From NCBI RefSeq assembly GCF_024391045.1, contig NZ_JANFCZ010000003.1, forward strand, positions 124,001 through 188,000: DNA of 64,000 bases, read 5' to 3'. The notes below the pieces were generated by a model that saw only the letters and a program-made list of their open reading frames with translations, had not been told where the DNA came from and did not search any database. Shown piece by piece: positions 9,138-17,310 of this stretch. Each line of letters starts with the position of its first letter. Within the stretch, counting starts at the first letter, position 1. Made by a program: the position numbers and the translations under genes. Origin of the DNA: Pseudarthrobacter sulfonivorans. Lineage in GTDB: Bacteria > Actinomycetota > Actinomycetes > Actinomycetales > Micrococcaceae.

Positions 9138-9781
9138 GCCCGCAGAATGCTGACGGCGTCCTCGTCGGTCAGTTGTTCGAAGTGCCGGTAGAAGCTTCCC
9201 ACCGCGCGGAACTTACCGGGCAGGTGCAGGCACAGGACCGCATCGCAAACCTGGGACACGGCGGTGTAAGCCTCCACCGACCCCACGGGGGCGGCCGCCA
9301 CTACAGTTCCTGCGCCGGCTGACCGTACGGCCTCCACTGCTGCGCGCATCGTCGCTCCGGTGGCGAGTCCGTCGTCGACCAGGAGGACTGTCTTGCCCGT
9401 CAGATCGTGGCTGATCGAAGGATAGGTTTCCGCCCGCCGAAGGAGTTCCGCCCGCTCACGGGCCTCCACTTCGTTGAGCCATTCCTGCCGGACACCATGC
9501 TCCAAAACCCGGGCTATCAGAGGCCGGTTGAGTAGCCGCACAATGCGGCCACCGGACCATGCCAGGGCACCATACGCAGTTTCTTCGTGTCCGGGAATGC
9601 CGAGCTTTCTGACCAGGACCGCGCCAAGAGGAAGATAGAGAGCCTTGGCTGCTGCGGCCGCAACCGGGATGCCCCCGCGGGCCAGCCCCAGCACTATGGC
9701 GTCAGGGCGTTCGCGGAACTGCGTTAGCACGGACGCCAGTTGCTCACCGGCATCCGTGCGATCCTCAAAACGCGTGCTCAT
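9134..9781 (-). CDS. phosphoribosyltransferase family protein
   Basis: 215 residues; ATG with a good GGAGAGGGA ribosome-binding site. The PRPP-binding loop VLLVDDGLATGATM at about residues 129-142 matches the type I PRTase signature. The N-terminal GLARGGIPVA segment and the central insertion rich in Arg/Glu (about 95-120) are typical of the stand-alone 'predicted phosphoribosyltransferase' group often encoded beside dienelactone hydrolases in actinobacteria, not of a named purine or pyrimidine PRTase. Substrate base unknown. Convergent with the MFS gene. Confidence 0.85.
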   Translation of the reverse strand: MSTRFEDRTDAGEQLASVLTQFRERPDAIVLGLARGGIPVAAAAAKALYLPLGAVLVRKLGIPGHEETAYGALAWSGGRIVRLLNRPLIARVLEHGVRQEWLNEVEARERAELLRRAETYPSISHDLTGKTVLLVDDGLATGATMRAAVEAVRSAGAGTVVAAAPVGSVEAYTAVSQVCDAVLCLHLPGKFRAVGSFYRHFEQLTDEDAVSILRA

Positions 9782-9872
9782 CGGTCCCTCTCCGGCTGTC
9801 CCGCCCCGCTTCCAGCCTACCTTCTGCGGCTGCGGCGGGATGCCGGCGGGACCTGCTACCGCGGCCTTGGCG

Positions 9873-10790
9873 TCAGAAAAGTGCGGCAGTCACGGCCGCG
9901 GTGACGTCGTGGATCACGGCGGTCCGTTGCGGAACGTCAGCCAGGCCGGTGCCCTTGGTGTAAACCACCAGGGCGTAGCTCCCCGCCGAGTTGGCCAGGA
10001 TGGCGGCGTCATGGAGTTCGTCGTCCAGGAGTCCGTATTTGTGGAACACGGTCACCCCCGCCGGGACGGCTGCCGGAATGAGGTCTTCGAAGTTCGTGTG
10101 CTGCATGTAGGACAGAAGCTGGTCCGTGTGCTCCGGGTCAAGGAGCCGGCCCTCGTACAACTCCGTCAGGAGGTGGGCCATGTCGGCGGTGGAGAGCGTG
10201 TTCACCTGAGGGTCATACGAAATGCCGAGGGCGGCCGCATAGGCCGACAGATTGTCCAGGCCTACCGCATCCATGAGCAGGCTCCAGGAGTCGTTGTTGC
10301 TGTCCTGGATCATGGCCTGGATCTGGAATCCCGCGGTGAAGGCGCCGAGCGTGTCCTCGAGCGATGCCGAGCCCTCCTCCACCATGCTGTAGAAGGCCGC
10401 AGCAGTCAGGACCTTGGCCGTGCTCGCGGCCTCGAAGGGTGCCGCCACGCCGTATTGATGCAGTTGACCGCTTACCGTATCCATCAGCGCGACGCCCACC
10501 TGGTACTCGCTGTTGGCGGCGACAATCGCGTCGATAGTGTTGCCGAGGGCCGCGTCGATGGGTGCGGCGACTGCTGCGCCCGCTGCCCCGGCGCCTGCCC
10601 CGGAGCGGGCGATGGCGTGAGCGGTTCCTGCAGCCTGCGATGAACCGGCCGCCGACGGCACGGCATGTGCCAGGCTGTAGACACTGGCAATAAGCGCTAC
10701 GGCAAGGAACGCGGCGACGGCCGCCAGGACGGACCGGCGCCGCGTGGCGTTGGAGGGCCCGCGGGAGCGCAGTTTGTGTGGATCGTGCAT
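9873..10790 (-). CDS. class A beta-lactamase-like serine hydrolase, membrane-tethered or secreted
   Basis: 305 residues from the ATG at 10790 (a TTG four codons upstream is an alternative). Arg-rich N-terminus and a hydrophobic segment at about 20-44 act as signal/anchor, followed by an Ala/Gly-rich linker. The beta-lactamase/transpeptidase triad is visible: S123-T-A-K126 (SxxK), S164-N-N166 (SxN) and H250-K-Y-G253 in place of KTG. The fold is that of class A beta-lactamase-related proteins (COG2367). The HKYG variant and absence of a clear omega-loop Glu motif argue against a real beta-lactamase; a cell-wall carboxypeptidase-like or non-catalytic role is equally possible. Acts outside the membrane. 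Confidence 0.75.
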   Translation of the reverse strand: MHDPHKLRSRGPSNATRRRSVLAAVAAFLAVALIASVYSLAHAVPSAAGSSQAAGTAHAIARSGAGAGAAGAAVAAPIDAALGNTIDAIVAANSEYQVGVALMDTVSGQLHQYGVAAPFEAASTAKVLTAAAFYSMVEEGSASLEDTLGAFTAGFQIQAMIQDSNNDSWSLLMDAVGLDNLSAYAAALGISYDPQVNTLSTADMAHLLTELYEGRLLDPEHTDQLLSYMQHTNFEDLIPAAVPAGVTVFHKYGLLDDELHDAAILANSAGSYALVVYTKGTGLADVPQRTAVIHDVTAAVTAALF

Positions 10791-10859
10791 CTGCCGATCC
10801 AAGCAGGGGAACCTATGCGGGAGCTAAGAAACACCTGTCAGGTGGTAGACACGTGCTTG

Positions 10860-11687
10860 CTAGACACCCAGGAACGAAATGGCGCCCTGCTTGAAGACCC
10901 GGCTGGTGATGGCGTTGGTGTGGTTCCGGCCCGGGAGCACCAGTTGCTCGGCCATCGACCCGGCCCGGCGGCCCAGCTCGGCCAGCTGGGGCATGGTGGT
11001 GGCGCGTTCGTCCTTGTCGCCGGCCACCAGCAGCATGGGCATGTGCGGGACGGCTTCGGCGGGGTCGAAAGGCTCGGCCTTGATGGCTTCCACCAGCGAC
11101 AGCAACGCGAAAATGTTGTTGCTTGGCAGGAGCATGGCCATCTTCAGCAGCCCTGCTGTGGACTCGTCGGCAATGGGGGTGCCGTCGGCGAGGTACCGCT
11201 GGGCCGCGATGAGATCGAAGGCAGCCAGGGGATCGGCGATGTTCGGTCCGCCCAGGACCATCCGGTGCACCAGCTCGGGCTGCGTGGCGCCGAATTCCCA
11301 GGCCAGCCGGGAACCCAGTGAATAGCCCACCACATCAACCCCGCTGGCGGGGTCACCTTCGTGCGCAGGCCGCACGCCGGCGTCGAACACTATCTGCAGC
11401 AAATCCGCCCGGATCCGGCTCGGCGAGTAGGAATCGAGATCCTCCGGTGCGCCGCTGCGGCCGTGGCCCGGCAGGTCCACCGTGATGACCCGGCGTCCGG
11501 CGTCCAGGAAGGCAGCCAGCCAGCCGGTGTCCTCCCAGTTCAGCTTGCTGGAGGATGAGAAGCCGTGGATCAGCAGGACGGGCCGGAGCCCCGCGTCACT
11601 GGCCGGATCATGCACCTCCACGTACAGCTGGGGGTCGGTGCCCTCAACAGTGTGCGAATGCATATCGCCGGTGTGCCTGCCGCTCAT
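10860..11687 (-). CDS. alpha/beta hydrolase
   Basis: 275 residues from the ATG at 11687, preceded by GAGGA at a good distance; a TTG six codons upstream is the alternative. Features of the fold: LLIHGFSSSS (oxyanion-hole HG), VDLPGHGRSG, the nucleophile elbow G-Y-S123-L-G-S, a late MLLVAGDKDE strand carrying the acid and a near-C-terminal GRNHTNA with the catalytic His. All three catalytic positions are therefore present. Closest in style to the menH/haloperoxidase-like cytoplasmic hydrolases; substrate unknown. It lies downstream of the amino-acid permease on the same strand but is separated by a hairpin. Confidence 0.85.
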   Translation of the reverse strand: MSGRHTGDMHSHTVEGTDPQLYVEVHDPASDAGLRPVLLIHGFSSSSKLNWEDTGWLAAFLDAGRRVITVDLPGHGRSGAPEDLDSYSPSRIRADLLQIVFDAGVRPAHEGDPASGVDVVGYSLGSRLAWEFGATQPELVHRMVLGGPNIADPLAAFDLIAAQRYLADGTPIADESTAGLLKMAMLLPSNNIFALLSLVEAIKAEPFDPAEAVPHMPMLLVAGDKDERATTMPQLAELGRRAGSMAEQLVLPGRNHTNAITSRVFKQGAISFLGV

Positions 11688-11823
11688 AATGTCAGTCCTC
11701 GTCAAGTACGGCGCTCAGGCGGGGCCCGGCGCGTCAGTGCGTCATTCCCGCACCACTTTACCTGCCTGCGGACCGGGCACTTCAACCGCGGACGCCCCGG
11801 GTGCGGGCCCTCCCAACCGGGTG

Positions 11824-11865
11824 GCAGCAGGTGTCGTTTTCAGCGCTCAGAAGAACACCTGCTGC
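11824..11865 (-). terminator. hairpin behind the amino-acid permease gene
   Basis: Perfect 11-bp inverted repeat: arms GCAGCAGGTGT (11824-11834) and ACACCTGCTGC (11855-11865), 20-base loop, starting three bases after the permease stop codon. No T-run follows on the minus strand, so termination efficiency is uncertain; it could also protect the mRNA 3' end. Confidence 0.6.
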
Positions 11866-11868
11866 TAC

Positions 11869-13248
11869 TTACTTGGGCTGGCGTTCACGCCCGGCCAGCC
11901 GGGCACCGACCCAGCAGGCTGCGGCGAGGCAGACCACCAGGGCGAAGGTGGAAAGCAACTGGATGCGGCTGCTTTCGGCGCTGAAACCGACGGCGAAGAT
12001 CAAGGCCAGCAACGCCAGCCCGAAGACCGTCAGGCCCGGGAAGCCCTTCATCCTGAGCGGCAGGTCGGTGCGGTCCCGGTCGGCCCGCCGCCGGAGGATC
12101 AGCTGCGAGACCAGGGCCGTGCCCCACACCACCAGGCACGTTGATCCGACAAGCTGGAACAGGGCCGGCAGGATCCGGTCCGGGAACAGGAGTTCCAGGA
12201 CGGTGGCGAAGAAGCCGAACGCCACCGAGACGCCCACCGCGATCATGGGGACGCTGGCGCCGGTCAGGCGCGACAGGAAGCGGGGCGCCTCGCCGCGTGC
12301 GGCCAGTGAGTACACCATGCGGGAGGCTCCGTAGAGGTTTGCGTTCAGGGCGGAGAGAAGCGCGACGACGGCCACCAGGGTGATTGCCGTACCGGCACCT
12401 GGGATCCGGGCCGCGTTAAGCACCCCGGCGAAGGGCGAAGCGAGGCCCTCGGAGCTGACCGGCAGGACCGCTGCGATCACAAACACCGATCCGATGTAAA
12501 AGATCAGGATGCGCCACAGCACGGTCCGGACTGCCCTGCCCACGCTGTGTTCAGGGTCCTCCGTCTCCGCGGCGGCAACGGCCACGATCTCGGTCCCGCC
12601 GAAGGCGAAGATCACCACGAACAGTGCCGTGGCGATGCCGCCGAGTCCGGCGGGGGCGAAATCGGACGTGATGTTGGCCAGTCCCGGCGAGGCCACCTCG
12701 GGGAGGATGCCCAGGAGCAGCGCAGCACCGACGCCCAGGAACAGCACGATGGCGGCAACCTTGAGGATGGCGAACCAGAATTCGAACTCGCCGAAGTTCC
12801 GGACCCCGGTCAGGTTGATGGCGGTGAACGCCACCATGAAGATCAGCGCCAGGGCCCAGACCGGGACGACAGGCCAGACGGTAAACAGGAGGCCTGCGGC
12901 GCCGAGGGCCTCCGCGGCGATGACAACCACCAGCTGGAGCCACCACAGCCAGCCCACCGTGGCGCCTGCGGTTTTGCCCATTGCCCGCTCGGCGTAGACG
13001 GAGAAGGCGCCGCTGGTGGGGTTCGCCGCGGCCATTTCGCCCAGCGCCCACATGACCAGGATGATCAGCGTCCCCGCTACCAGGTAGGACACCAGCACGG
13101 CCGGTCCCGCTGCGTGCACGCCGGCTCCGGAGCCCAGGAAGAGCCCGGCGCCAATCGCACTCCCGAGTCCCATCATGGTGAGCTGACGGGGCTTCATGGC
13201 ATGGCCGAGGTGGGACTCCGGACGCACAGCCGTGGACTTCGATGTCAT
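11869..13248 (-). CDS. amino acid permease (APC superfamily)
   Basis: 459 residues from the ATG at 13248 (AAGAAGG upstream); the frame stays open further upstream but conserved sequence starts with RQLTMMGLGSAIGAGLFLGSG, the first transmembrane helix with the substrate-binding unwound region. Twelve hydrophobic helices follow, with ALGEMAA and the FAFGGTEI segment of helix 6, typical of the AAT family (GabP/AnsP/CycA-like proton symporters). Imports an amino acid across the cytoplasmic membrane; the exact substrate cannot be read. It is divergent from nrtR-nadABC, and L-aspartate is the NAD precursor, but no evidence ties the two. Confidence 0.88.
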   Translation of the reverse strand: MTSKSTAVRPESHLGHAMKPRQLTMMGLGSAIGAGLFLGSGAGVHAAGPAVLVSYLVAGTLIILVMWALGEMAAANPTSGAFSVYAERAMGKTAGATVGWLWWLQLVVVIAAEALGAAGLLFTVWPVVPVWALALIFMVAFTAINLTGVRNFGEFEFWFAILKVAAIVLFLGVGAALLLGILPEVASPGLANITSDFAPAGLGGIATALFVVIFAFGGTEIVAVAAAETEDPEHSVGRAVRTVLWRILIFYIGSVFVIAAVLPVSSEGLASPFAGVLNAARIPGAGTAITLVAVVALLSALNANLYGASRMVYSLAARGEAPRFLSRLTGASVPMIAVGVSVAFGFFATVLELLFPDRILPALFQLVGSTCLVVWGTALVSQLILRRRADRDRTDLPLRMKGFPGLTVFGLALLALIFAVGFSAESSRIQLLSTFALVVCLAAACWVGARLAGRERQPK

Positions 13249-13320
13249 GCGAGTAAACCTTCTTGGGGATAGGGGTGCCCTCAAAAGGGACCTAATGAAC
13301 TTACCTCCTCCGCAGCGTGT

Positions 13321-13345
13321 CCGGCGAAACATTTTGATTCGCCGG
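13321..13345. repeat. perfect inverted repeat overlapping the nad promoter -35 region
   Basis: Arms CCGGCGAA (13321-13328) and TTCGCCGG (13338-13345) with an AT-rich 9-base centre. It covers the proposed -35 box TTGATT of the nad promoter and lies between the divergent permease and nrtR genes, so it may be a second operator or a hairpin in the permease leader. Confidence 0.5.
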
Positions 13346-13384
13346 AAACTGGTCGTAGAATCAGTTCTAGTCAATCTGACTCTA
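13334..13384 (+). promoter_or_regulatory. nad operon promoter with NrtR operator palindrome
   Basis: -35 TTGATT (13334-13339), 16-bp spacer, -10 TAGAAT (13356-13361). The -10 box is the left edge of an imperfect palindrome with arms TAGAATCAG (13356-13364) and CTGACTCTA (13376-13384), matching at 8 of 9 positions around a centre at 13370. A repressor bound there would cover the -10 box and start site. Position directly ahead of an NrtR gene and the nad genes makes NrtR autoregulation the natural reading; that NrtR binds this site is inference. Confidence 0.65.
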
Positions 13385-13441
13385 ACTACACGAGGATGTG
13401 CCCCGGCCCGGCAGCCGGCGGGAGAAGGCGGGTGAGCAAGC

Positions 13442-14152
13442 ATGTACACAGGTTCAGCCAACGTTTCCGAACGTGCCACAGCGGCACCACTGCTTGCCAT
13501 TTCCACCGTCATCTTCGCCCTGCGGCCCAGCGAATCCTCGGGCCGCCCCACGCTGTGGATTCCGCTGGTCCGCCGGATCCGTGAACCGTACAAAGGGTTG
13601 TGGGCCCTTCCCGGCGGCCCGCTGACGCACAGCGAGTCCCTGCAGGACGCGGCCTCACGCAACCTGCAGGAAACCACCGGGCTGGCCCCCAGCTACGTGG
13701 AGCAGCTCTACGCCTTTGGCGGCCTGCACCGGTCGCCCTCGCAGCGGGTGGTCTCGATCGTCTACTGGGCGCTGGTCCAGCCCACCGAAGCCGCCCTGGC
13801 TGACGAATCGGAAAACGTGAAGTGGTTCCGCGCCGACAAGGTGGGCGGACTGGCTTTCGACCACAACGCCATCGTCGACTACGCGCTGTGGCGGCTGCGC
13901 AACAAGCTCGCCTACGGCTCGGTGGCCTACCACTTCCTGGGCGAGTACTTCACGCTCGCCCAGGTCCGGGAGGTCTACGAAGCAGTCCTGGACACCCGCC
14001 TGGACCCGGCCAACTTCCGCCGCCAACTCAAATCCACGCCGGAGATCGAAGCAACCGGCGAATACCTCCAAGGCGGCAAGCACCGCCCGCCCCGCCTTTA
14101 CCGCTTCACCGGCCGCCCCGGCCTCGACCCCGATAACAGGAGCACACCATGA
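13442..14152 (+). CDS. nrtR: NrtR/NdnR-type Nudix-related transcriptional regulator of NAD synthesis
   Basis: 236 residues. N-terminal Nudix-like domain (about 10-150): the place of the catalytic box GX5EX7REUXEEXGU reads RNLQET at 73-78, so two catalytic glutamates are lost, as in sensor-type NrtR proteins that bind ADP-ribose without cleaving it. The C-terminal 80 residues form the winged-helix part (FTLAQVREVYEAVLD, then NFRRQLKS, and PPRLYRF), the standard NrtR DNA-binding end. First gene of the operon; its stop overlaps the nadA ATG (ATGA). Known relatives repress nadA-nadC operons in Corynebacterium and other actinobacteria, which matches the operator found upstream. Confidence 0.92.
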   Translation: MYTGSANVSERATAAPLLAISTVIFALRPSESSGRPTLWIPLVRRIREPYKGLWALPGGPLTHSESLQDAASRNLQETTGLAPSYVEQLYAFGGLHRSPSQRVVSIVYWALVQPTEAALADESENVKWFRADKVGGLAFDHNAIVDYALWRLRNKLAYGSVAYHFLGEYFTLAQVREVYEAVLDTRLDPANFRRQLKSTPEIEATGEYLQGGKHRPPRLYRFTGRPGLDPDNRSTP

Positions 14153-15453
14153 GCAGCGTCAACACAGCCATCCAGCTGATCACGCGCCAGCAGGCTGAAA
14201 GCGCTGCGGGCGCGGCCAGCACCTGCAGCCCCGCCCTGGCCAAGGGTCCGTGGGAGTACGATCTTGCCGAGGCGCTCGCCGGTGCCCCCGCGTACGGACC
14301 CGGCGCCTCCAGCTCCGACGTGGCTCCCGCCGCGACCCCCCGCCAGGGCCAGCTGCCGGAGGAGTACAAGCTTGCCAGCGAAGCCGAGCTGGACGTCCGC
14401 ATCCGTGCGGCCAAAGACAAACTGGGCGACCGTGCAGTGGTCCTCGGCCACTTCTACCAGCGCGACGAAGTCATCCAGTACGCGGACTTCGTCGGCGACT
14501 CCTTCCAGCTGGCCAACGCGGCGCTCACCAGGCCCGACGCCGAAGCCATCATCTTCTGCGGCGTGCACTTCATGGCCGAGACCGCAGACATCCTCTCCAC
14601 CCCGGACCAGGCCGTCATCCTGCCCAACCTCGCCGCCGGCTGCTCCATGGCGGACATGGCAGACGCCGACTCGGTGGAGGAATGCTGGGAGCAGCTTGAG
14701 GAGATCTTCGGGACCGAGGCCGACGCCGAAGGCCGTGTTCCGGTCATCCCAGTCACCTACATGAACTCCTCCGCAGTCCTGAAGGCTTTCTGCGGCCGTA
14801 ACGGCGGCATCGTCTGCACGTCCTCCAACGCGAAGGTTGTCCTGGAATGGGCCTTCGAACGGGGCCAGCGCGTCCTGTTCTTCCCCGACCAGCACCTGGG
14901 CCGCAACACTGCCAAGGCCCTGGGCGTTCCCCTGGAACAGATGCCAATGTGGAATCCGCGCCAGGAACTCGGCGGCAACGACGAGCAGGTGCTGCTCGAT
15001 TCCCGCGTCATCCTGTGGCACGGCTTCTGCTCGGTCCACAAGCGTTTCAACGTGGGCCAGATCGAAAAGGCCCGTGCCGAGTTCCCCGGCGTCAACGTGA
15101 TTGTGCACCCCGAATGCCCCATGGAGGTGGTGGACGCCGCCGATTCCGCGGGATCCACCGATTTCATCAAAAAGGCCATCGCCGCAGCCACAGAGCCAGC
15201 GACGTTCGCCATTGGCACCGAAATCAACATGGTCAACCGGCTCGCCGCCGAGTATCCGCAGCACACCATTTTCTGCCTGGACCCGGTCATCTGCCCCTGC
15301 TCCACCATGTACCGGATCCACCCCGGCTACCTCGCCTGGGTCCTGGAAGAGCTTGTCGAAGGGCGCATCGTCAACCGCATCACAGTGGACGACGCCGTTC
15401 AGGACAACGCCAAGACCGCCCTCGAGCGCATGCTCGCCGCCCGCCCGCTGTAA
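14149..15453 (+). CDS. nadA: quinolinate synthase
   Basis: 434 residues. Condenses iminoaspartate (from NadB) with dihydroxyacetone phosphate to quinolinate in the cytoplasm using a [4Fe-4S] cluster. Cluster-type cysteines are visible in LPNLAAGCSMADMAD, HPECPMEVV and CLDPVICPCSTMY; GHFYQRDEVI and MNSSAVLKAFCG blocks are typical NadA. The first about 75 residues form an Ala/Gly-rich extension not present in shorter NadA proteins but common in actinobacteria. Coupled to nrtR by a 4-base overlap. Confidence 0.96.
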   Translation: MSSVNTAIQLITRQQAESAAGAASTCSPALAKGPWEYDLAEALAGAPAYGPGASSSDVAPAATPRQGQLPEEYKLASEAELDVRIRAAKDKLGDRAVVLGHFYQRDEVIQYADFVGDSFQLANAALTRPDAEAIIFCGVHFMAETADILSTPDQAVILPNLAAGCSMADMADADSVEECWEQLEEIFGTEADAEGRVPVIPVTYMNSSAVLKAFCGRNGGIVCTSSNAKVVLEWAFERGQRVLFFPDQHLGRNTAKALGVPLEQMPMWNPRQELGGNDEQVLLDSRVILWHGFCSVHKRFNVGQIEKARAEFPGVNVIVHPECPMEVVDAADSAGSTDFIKKAIAAATEPATFAIGTEINMVNRLAAEYPQHTIFCLDPVICPCSTMYRIHPGYLAWVLEELVEGRIVNRITVDDAVQDNAKTALERMLAARPL

Positions 15454-15477
15454 CACCGGAACCGAATCGAGCCCGCC

Positions 15478-17310
15478 ATGACAGCAGAGAGCCCAGCCCG
15501 AGGGCCGCGTCCCCAACGTCTGATCGTCGTCGGGAGCGGCATTGCGGGGCTCTACGCCGCGCTGCTCGCCGCCGATGCCGGCGCAGAGGTGGTCCTGCTG
15601 ACCAAAGGCGCGCTCGCGGACAGCAACACGTTCTACGCCCAGGGCGGGATCTCCGCCGTACTGGACGAGCCGGCGCCCGGCGACACCGTGGCCGCGCACA
15701 TCGCGGACACCCTCAAGGCCGGTGCGGGGCACTGCAACGAGGAAGCTGTCCGGGTTCTCTGCACTGAGGCAAGGGTGGACATCGCCGGGCTGCAGCGATT
15801 CGGCGTGCGTTTTGACCTGGAGGACGACGGCGACCCCGCCCTGGGTCTCGAAGCCGCCCACTCGGCACCGCGCATCCTGCATGCCGGTGGCGACGCCACC
15901 GGGGCCGGCGTGGCCCGGGCACTCATCCAGACCGTCCTGGCCGCCGAAGCCGCGGGCAGGATACAGGTCATCGGGCGTGCGCAGGTGACGTCCCTGCTGC
16001 AGGGTGGCGGCCGAGTAAGGGGGGTTAACTTCCTCCACAACGGGCGGGAACTGGGTGTCCACGGTGACGCCGTCCTGCTCGCCACCGGGGGAGCAGGACG
16101 GCTTTTCGCCCAGACCACCAACCCTGCCGTCGCCACTGCGGACGGACTGGCCCTCGCCTGGCGCGCCGGAGCCGCCGTGGCGGACCTCGAATTCTTCCAG
16201 TTCCACCCCACCTGCATGGTGCGGCCCGCCGTCCGGGAAACCGGAGGCAGCGAAGCAGGAGCCACGGCTGAGCCCCTCCTGATCTCCGAAGCTGTCCGCG
16301 GCGAAGGTGCCATCCTGGTGGACGCCACCGGCGAACGGTTCATGCCCGCGTACCACCCTGACGCCGAGCTGGCCCCGCGGGACGTCGTCTCCCGGAGCAT
16401 TGCCCTGCACCTCGCCGGCCTCGGTGACCCCAACGGCCACGTCTTCCTCGACGCACGCGTGATCGAGGCCAGCCGCGGCCCGGGCTTCCTCGCCAAGCGG
16501 TTCCCCACCCTCAGCGCCCGCACCCTGGAAGCCGGGATTGACTGGACCCGCGAACCGGTCCCCGTTGCTCCGGCAGCGCACTACTGGATGGGCGGCGTGG
16601 TCACCGACCTCCACGGACGTACTTCCGTGCCCGGGTTGTTGGCCGCAGGGGAGGTGGCCTGCACCGGGGTCCAGGGGGCCAACCGCTTGGCCAGCAACTC
16701 GCTACTTGAGGGACTCGTTTTTGGGCGCCGGGCGGTTGATGCGTTCCTTGCGGACGCGTTGAGTGGGGTGTCGCCCGACGCTGTTCCTCCGCTCGCTGTC
16801 TCGGCCGCTGGCGGCCTCCCCTTGACGCTCGCTTCCGGAACACCCTCGGTCGACGATGCTGCACTCGCGTTGCGTGCGGCCACCGAAAACGGACCGGTTG
16901 CCATTGACGCGTCAGCGTCCGGTCCTTGGCGGATTGAAACCGTTCCGGCACCCGGGCCGGTTGAGAGGTCCTTTGCCGCGCCGGGGCCGTTTTCGCGGGA
17001 TGCACTTCGACGGCTCATGACTGCCAAAGCCGGGGTAATTCGGGACGGGGTGCTGCTGCGGGAGGCAGGCACTGAATTGGCTGCCTGGGCCGATGTGTGG
17101 AACCCCCTGAACGTTCCGGACTCGCTGGATCCCAGTGCCCACGAGGACGCCAACCTGCTGCTGGCGGCGCGGCTGCTGGTGCATGCCGCCCGGGAGCGGC
17201 GGGAGTCCCTCGGTGCGCACTACCGCAGCGACGGGCAGATGGCACCTGCCGCCGTCGAACCTTTTGATCAGCGTTACACCATGAGCCGGAAAGCGAGCCT
17301 CGTTCAATGA
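15478..17310 (+). CDS. nadB: L-aspartate oxidase
   Basis: 610 residues. Flavoprotein that oxidises L-aspartate to iminoaspartate for NadA. FAD-binding Rossmann motif VVGSGIAGLYAALLAADAGAEVVLLTKG lies near the N-terminus, followed by the succinate dehydrogenase/fumarate reductase-type NTFYAQGGISAVLDEPAPGD segment, the FAD-associated ATGGAGRLF block, and the active-site region FFQFHPTCM; a QGANRLASNSLLEGLVFGRRA motif closes the FAD site. The stop overlaps the nadC ATG. Presence of nadB differs from the C. glutamicum operon, which lacks it. Confidence 0.96.
   Translation: MTAESPARGPRPQRLIVVGSGIAGLYAALLAADAGAEVVLLTKGALADSNTFYAQGGISAVLDEPAPGDTVAAHIADTLKAGAGHCNEEAVRVLCTEARVDIAGLQRFGVRFDLEDDGDPALGLEAAHSAPRILHAGGDATGAGVARALIQTVLAAEAAGRIQVIGRAQVTSLLQGGGRVRGVNFLHNGRELGVHGDAVLLATGGAGRLFAQTTNPAVATADGLALAWRAGAAVADLEFFQFHPTCMVRPAVRETGGSEAGATAEPLLISEAVRGEGAILVDATGERFMPAYHPDAELAPRDVVSRSIALHLAGLGDPNGHVFLDARVIEASRGPGFLAKRFPTLSARTLEAGIDWTREPVPVAPAAHYWMGGVVTDLHGRTSVPGLLAAGEVACTGVQGANRLASNSLLEGLVFGRRAVDAFLADALSGVSPDAVPPLAVSAAGGLPLTLASGTPSVDDAALALRAATENGPVAIDASASGPWRIETVPAPGPVERSFAAPGPFSRDALRRLMTAKAGVIRDGVLLREAGTELAAWADVWNPLNVPDSLDPSAHEDANLLLAARLLVHAARERRESLGAHYRSDGQMAPAAVEPFDQRYTMSRKASLVQ

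Noticed and set aside
9134..9781. Assigning a purine or pyrimidine salvage role to the phosphoribosyltransferase
   Set aside because: Only the generic PRPP loop is recognisable and no pathway gene is adjacent.
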